NCBI GenBank assembly: GCA_035499415.1
Contig: DATJYV010000135.1
Coordinates: 1 to 30,572, forward strand
Direction of reading: 5' to 3'
Length of the DNA stretch: 30,572 bases
DNA from: DATJYV01 sp035499415
GTDB taxonomy: Bacteria; Bacteroidota; Ignavibacteria; UBA10030
Position numbers and translations under genes: made by a program. Positions 27,558 through 30,572 of this stretch are shown here, piece by piece; position 1 is the stretch's first letter; each line of letters starts with the position of its first letter. Below the pieces are notes generated by a model, which was not told the DNA's origin, searched no databases, and saw only the letters and a list, made by a program, of their open reading frames with translations.

Positions 27558-27930
27558 CGAGTTGCCTGCGGTTGTGACTGGACGAAGAATGAACAGGTTC
27601 GTAAAAAATTGCCTGAGATTCCAGAACGGGCCGGGAAAGAATGGAAGGGCGTGGAAGTGCGTTGCGGCGGTTCATGACGATTTTATCGGCGGATGCTTCC
27701 GGCGCCTGACGAACGGCATGAGCACGACGAGTGACAGAGAAAAGACGAATCTCAGAACGATTCGGAGCATGGAGGTTGGCAGATACGTATGGTCAGATGA
27801 CTCTGGAGCCCATCTCAACGACAAAAGCAAGAATCATTGCGGGCGTTTTTCGCGAAGCGACCTGATCTCAAAATCCCGGCTGAAAGTTGGAGACGGCCTC
27901 GACGCAAGTCGCCGGGAAATGACAATGTCC
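27558..27930. other. Intergenic gap upstream of glgP
   Basis: This 373-base gap has no convincing gene. The only protein-like signal is a 32-codon minus-strand ORF, 27672-27770, encoding a basic-hydrophobic-basic peptide with a possible membrane helix (LSLVVLMPF followed by VRRRK). It lacks a ribosome binding site and is treated as unproven. No strong promoter for glgP was found by eye. Confidence 0.5.
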
Positions 27931-28404
27931 TTAATCTTGACCCGAGTCCCGGACTCCGGCATCGCTCGCAGGGCCGGAAGCGGTCATGACCGGAGAAGAG
28001 CGGCCGATCAACGACCCAACGAAGCATCCTACGAAGGAGAGGACAAGCGCCAGACATGAGCCGACCACCTGGGAGACAAAAGTGGCGTGCGGCTCAAGGA
28101 CGGCCGACGAATACAGGAAATACTTGATAAACGCGAGAAGCGGAATCCCGCCGCCGGTCAGGACCGCCCAGCGCCAGAACCGGACAGGATGCAGGACGCC
28201 GAGGAAAAAACTGAAAGAGAGAACGAGCAACGCCGGGATTTGAACCTCGCCTGCCTGCGAATCGACAAACGCAGCGAGAAGGCCAAAGAAAGCGGAAAAA
28301 ATATGGAAACGCCATGCCGGCTTCAGCCAAAGCAAAACTCCGGCGATTGGCAGTGAGAGGAGTGTAAGATTGAATGTGATGGCGGTGAAGTATGGCTGCG
28401 GCAT
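27931..28404 (-). CDS. Small integral membrane protein of unknown function
   Basis: This 157-residue protein was not recognised as a named family. It has four or five hydrophobic segments: about 10-27, 34-50, 57-72, 82-101 and 109-135, separated by short loops, with a polar C-terminal tail of about 20 residues. There is no signal peptide distinct from the first helix and no obvious catalytic motif. The start is well supported: ATG at 28404 is preceded by AGGAGGT about nine bases upstream, among the strongest ribosome binding sites in the window. It stands alone between glgP and the regulator module, on the same strand as both. An inner-membrane location is likely; function is unknown. Confidence 0.7.
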   Translation of the reverse strand: MPQPYFTAITFNLTLLSLPIAGVLLWLKPAWRFHIFSAFFGLLAAFVDSQAGEVQIPALLVLSFSFFLGVLHPVRFWRWAVLTGGGIPLLAFIKYFLYSSAVLEPHATFVSQVVGSCLALVLSFVGCFVGSLIGRSSPVMTASGPASDAGVRDSGQD

Positions 28405-28647
28405 GATATGAGACCTCCTGTCAGGATGTGATGTGCAGTTCAGAGTCTGAAGACAAATACCTGTGACTTATCGCTCCCACGTTTCACGGAGTATTACCCA
28501 CCCGTAGCGTCGGCGGAAATCGGTGACGATGGTGACGACAATCCAGTCGAAGAGAGCAAAAAGAATTTCGTCTGAGCAGGCGCCTCAACGGGACACCGAG
28601 ACGTCGCTGAGGCCCTGGCAAAACGGAGTCGTCGCGGCGTTCGTTGA

Positions 28648-28947
28648 TCATGCGTTCTGCTTCACGAAGCGTTCGAGCAAGTCGAGATGGTCGGCGAAGG
28701 CCTTCCGGCCGGTTCTCGTCGCGGAATAAGTCGTGCGCGGTGTTCTCTTGACGAACTCTTTGCGCACGCGAACATAGCCGCTGCGCTCGAGGGTCGCAAC
28801 GTGACTGGCGAGGTTTCCGTCGGACAGGTGGAGTTGTTCCTTCAGGGAGGCGAAATCGAGTTCGTCGTTCAGCACGAGTAGCGACATGACGGCGAGGCGG
28901 ATGCGGCTTTCGAACAGTTTATCGAATCGCTCGAAGAGGTCTTTCAC
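28648..28947 (-). CDS. Winged-helix transcriptional regulator (MarR/ArsR-like, HTH_34 type)
   Basis: This 99-residue single-domain DNA-binding protein has its helix-turn-helix at about 33-55 (FASLKEQLHLSDGNLASHVATLE), followed by the beta-wing GYVRVRKEF...PRTTYSATRTG and a C-terminal helix. It matches the small winged-helix family often encoded next to membrane proteins. The GTG at 28947 was selected because it forms a GTGA overlap with the stop of the membrane-protein gene upstream, which implies coupled translation; the frame is open far beyond it but would overlap that gene entirely. No ligand-binding domain is present. It is the obvious candidate to bind the palindrome at 29582-29598 and repress its own operon. 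Confidence 0.88.
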   Translation of the reverse strand: MKDLFERFDKLFESRIRLAVMSLLVLNDELDFASLKEQLHLSDGNLASHVATLERSGYVRVRKEFVKRTPRTTYSATRTGRKAFADHLDLLERFVKQNA

Positions 28948-29540
28948 TGGCTGAACTTTCGATACGCCAGAAGACCGTAGATGATGTGAAGGAACCCGAA
29001 GCCAAATGCCCACAGAAAAAGTTCGGCGTCGGTCCAAAGGAGTGACGCGAGTCCGAGGAGAATTTCGCTGAGGCCGAGCCATCGGACTTCGCGAACAGTA
29101 AATCGTCTCGCGGAAACGAGTGCGAGGCCGTAGAAGATGAGGGTGACGGGCGGGATGAACAGCGGTTGATTCTGGTACCACAGAGCAGCGGATAAAGCCG
29201 CACCGGTGAGAAGCGGGATGGACATGTCGACGGCGAGAAGTTTGGTGCCGGCGGTCCAGAGGGGGAGATTGTTCTTTCGCGCCGCCCGGGAGGAGAAATA
29301 GATCGACGACAGCAACGCGAGCACAAGGACGCACAGCGCGTCGACGGCAAGAAATTGGATTGACGGAAAGGGACCGCCCGGTGAGGACGCAAGACGAAGT
29401 TGCCCAAGAACTGCGCCGACAAGGGCGACGATGCCCGCGCATATGCCCGAGAGGCCGCTGATCGACTGGAATCGGGATGACTGTTCCATCATTGCGCGTA
29501 CTTCTGCCAGATCTTTGAGCCGGTCGTCGACGGCATTCAT
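28944..29540 (-). CDS. Six-helix membrane protein paired with the regulator
   Basis: This 198-residue protein has a soluble N-terminal stretch of about 25 residues (DDRLKDLAEVRAMMEQSSRFQSISGLSG) and about six transmembrane helices, without recognisable catalytic residues. The ATG at 29540 is preferred over an upstream in-frame TTG/ATG because GAGGAGAAGG lies directly before it and because the upstream codons would run into the operator and promoter. It overlaps the winged-helix regulator by four bases. The pairing of a small membrane protein whose N-terminus begins DRL..L...R with such a regulator occurs in several phyla; the role is not established, and stress or envelope sensing is only a guess. 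Confidence 0.8.
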   Translation of the reverse strand: MNAVDDRLKDLAEVRAMMEQSSRFQSISGLSGICAGIVALVGAVLGQLRLASSPGGPFPSIQFLAVDALCVLVLALLSSIYFSSRAARKNNLPLWTAGTKLLAVDMSIPLLTGAALSAALWYQNQPLFIPPVTLIFYGLALVSARRFTVREVRWLGLSEILLGLASLLWTDAELFLWAFGFGFLHIIYGLLAYRKFSQ

Positions 29541-29581
29541 GGGGCCTTCTCCTCGCGGACGGTGTCTACGAAATGCAAAGC

Positions 29582-29598
29582 ACTTTGTATTACAAAGT
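29582..29598. promoter_or_regulatory. Palindromic operator overlapping the -10 box
   Basis: ACTTTGTATTACAAAGT is a perfect inverted repeat: 8-bp arms around one central base. It overlaps the -10 element and probable start of transcription of the membrane protein/regulator operon, the classical position for repression. The adjoining CAAAG-CA-CTTTG (about 29576-29587) gives a second, overlapping partial repeat. The likely binder is the winged-helix protein at 28648-28947. Confidence 0.7.
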
Positions 29599-29622
29599 AG
29601 CACTGTATGCTGAAAATGTCAA
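29594..29622 (-). promoter_or_regulatory. Sigma70-like promoter for the membrane protein/regulator operon
   Basis: On the minus strand a perfect TTGACA (29617-29622) is followed after 17 bases by TACTTT (29594-29599), a weaker -10. The -10 overlaps the palindrome at 29582-29598. The leader to the start codon is about 45 bases. Confidence 0.65.
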
Positions 29623-29678
29623 GAGGAAAATGAACGGGAGGAGAACGGCCCCGGAGCGTCGATCCCCTTCGACGGGGC

Positions 29679-30044
29679 TTACGGAAGGTCTACGCGGTCA
29701 CGATGACTCGGGGGAACCGAGATGACGAGGAATCGAAGGTCGGCGGAGGATTCGTTGCGCAAACGATGCGGTGTTCCCGGAGCGACCTCAATCGACTGGT
29801 TGGCCGCGAGCCGGACAGTTTCATGTTCCAACTCCATCGTCGCAGTTCCCTCAAGGATGAAGAAAAGTTGACGGGCGACGCGGTGGAAATGGCGTTTCTC
29901 GCATTTCCCGGCCGGGACACGTTCGAGGATCACGCTCATATCCTCGCGGTTCAGCAAATGCCATCCGTCGCATCCGTCCCCCCACACATAGTGCCCGGCG
30001 TTGTCAGTTGTGATTGGTTCGATCACGCTGACGGCATCGTTCAA
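29679..30044 (-). CDS. Cupin-domain protein
   Basis: This 121-residue single-domain cupin has motif 1 around KRHFHRVARQLFFILEG, with His52, His54 and Gln59 in place of the usual Glu, and motif 2 around APGTPHRL with His93. A mononuclear metal site is likely. Small cupins of this kind are enzymes (dioxygenases, isomerases) or ligand-binding proteins; the reaction cannot be assigned. The start is uncertain: TTG at 30044 is the only start in frame before a stop at 30057-30059, with no good ribosome binding site; GTG at 30026 is the alternative. It is followed by the divergently controlled regulator operon on the same strand and preceded by a palindromic repeat. Confidence 0.8.
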   Translation of the reverse strand: MNDAVSVIEPITTDNAGHYVWGDGCDGWHLLNREDMSVILERVPAGKCEKRHFHRVARQLFFILEGTATMELEHETVRLAANQSIEVAPGTPHRLRNESSADLRFLVISVPPSHRDRVDLP

Positions 30045-30069
30045 GAGGATAGAGTATCATTGCGGGGAG

Positions 30070-30131
30070 CCTGCCTCCCGACTTGCCCGCCGAAGCATTG
30101 CGAAGGCGGGAGTGCGAAGCACGAAGGCAGG
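30070..30131. repeat. Nested palindromic (REP-like) repeat
   Basis: Outer arms CCTGCCT (30070-30076) and AGGCAGG (30125-30131) enclose inner arms CCCGCC (30086-30091) and GGCGGG (30105-30110). GAAG recurs three times between them (CGAAGC, GCGAAGG, GCGAAGC). Such GAAG-containing G/C palindromes are often dispersed in intergenic regions. Only one copy is seen in the window, so the repeat nature rests on its internal structure. Confidence 0.55.
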
Positions 30132-30185
30132 TGTTTCTCAACGACGAAGCAATCTGACGTCAGGAGCAACATGGTCCCCCCGCCT

Positions 30186-30572
30186 TCAATACTTCGGCGT
30201 CACACCGAGGTTGTAGAAAAAGAACGAATAGGCGTCGGCCGTCTCTTCGATCGCTTTCGAAGTCGAACTCGACCCGTGACCCGACCTGGTCTCGATTCGG
30301 ATGAGCACCGGGTTCTGCCCGCGATATTTCTCCTGCATCGTCGCAACATACTTGAACGAGTGCGCCGGCACGACGCGGTCGTCATGGTCCGCCGTGGTGA
30401 CGAGGATGGATGGGTATTCCACCCCTTCCCTGATATTTTGGAGCGGAGAATAGGAATACAAATACTTGAATTGGACGGAATCCTGGCTCGAACCGTAGTC
30501 CGGAATCCAATTCCAGCCGATCGTGAATTTCTGAAATCGGAGCATGTCCATGACGCCCACTGCCGCGTGAAC
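30186..30572 (-). CDS. Prolyl oligopeptidase, C-terminal fragment (start outside window)
   Basis: The frame is open to the right edge, so only the last ~128 residues are present. They match the C-terminal end of S9A prolyl oligopeptidases, serine peptidases that cut short proline-containing peptides. VGVMDMLRFQKFTIGW, the catalytic Asp in TTADHDDRVVPAHSFKY and the catalytic His in RSGHG are visible; the nucleophile Ser and the beta-propeller lie outside. A GTG at 30560 is an internal codon, not the start. In many bacteria of this group the enzyme carries a signal peptide, but that cannot be checked here. It is separated from the cupin gene by the palindromic repeat. Confidence 0.92.
   Translation of the reverse strand, partial: VHAAVGVMDMLRFQKFTIGWNWIPDYGSSQDSVQFKYLYSYSPLQNIREGVEYPSILVTTADHDDRVVPAHSFKYVATMQEKYRGQNPVLIRIETRSGHGSSSTSKAIEETADAYSFFFYNLGVTPKY

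Noticed and set aside
27672..27770. 32-codon minus-strand ORF encoding a possible single-helix peptide
   Set aside because: The hydrophobic pattern is suggestive, but there is no ribosome binding site or promoter and no evidence of conservation can be obtained here.
28558..28613. Inverted repeat GCCTCA/TGAGGC after the winged-helix regulator as terminator
   Set aside because: Only 6 bp of stem with a 20-base loop, and the T-run on the minus strand is about 20 bases away; too weak to call.

Overview
The window is GC-rich, densely coded chromosomal DNA from a Gram-negative bacterium. An outer membrane is implied by heptose (LPS core) synthesis genes, a TamB-like protein, a surface-antigen-type beta-barrel and several lipobox or signal peptides. 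The mix of genes (DUF3857-transglutaminase, class III cyclase with TolB-like domain and TPRs, PD40 propeller with an outer-membrane barrel, leucine dehydrogenase, UMF1-type MFS) is most reminiscent of the Bacteroidota/Ignavibacteriota side of the FCB group. That placement is inference. The readable promoters look like TTGACA-17-TATAAT rather than the divergent promoters of classical Bacteroidetes. No tRNA, rRNA, CRISPR array, transposase or phage gene was seen.

Layout. Plus strand 1-18185: the 3' part of a DUF3857/transglutaminase gene; a cytoplasmic adenylate cyclase with TolB-like domain and TPRs; a tightly overlapped redox operon (Tat-lipoprotein molybdopterin oxidoreductase, small Cys/His lipoprotein, cytochrome b561-like protein, thioredoxin-like protein); a 360-base gap ending in a promoter; split heptose genes hldE1/hldE2 (rfaE1/rfaE2), tamB-like and rnr; then a large protein combining an HExxH peptidase domain, a six-bladed propeller and a beta-barrel, with its own promoter. 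A terminator-like hairpin lies between the converging halves.

Minus strand 18251-30572: leucine dehydrogenase, nusB, UMF1-family MFS and an orphan PstS-like lipoprotein run as one operon. Next comes a second adenylate cyclase, this one with a membrane segment between its cyclase and its TolB-like/TPR half and with its own promoter. Then follow alpha-glucan phosphorylase, a small unknown membrane protein, a two-gene module (membrane protein plus winged-helix regulator) behind a palindromic operator, a cupin, a nested palindromic repeat, and the C-terminal end of a prolyl oligopeptidase.

How the parts fit. The 6.7-18.2 kb block is mainly envelope biogenesis (LPS core heptose, TamB, outer-membrane barrel). 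The 4.2-6.3 kb block is a periplasmic electron-transfer unit. Two complete cyclases suggest cAMP signalling. Glycogen phosphorylase and leucine dehydrogenase are housekeeping carbon and amino-acid metabolism. The points most worth a second look are the small Cys/His lipoprotein built into the molybdoenzyme operon, the peptidase-propeller-barrel protein, the transmembrane cyclase, and the autoregulation-like operator at 29.6 kb.
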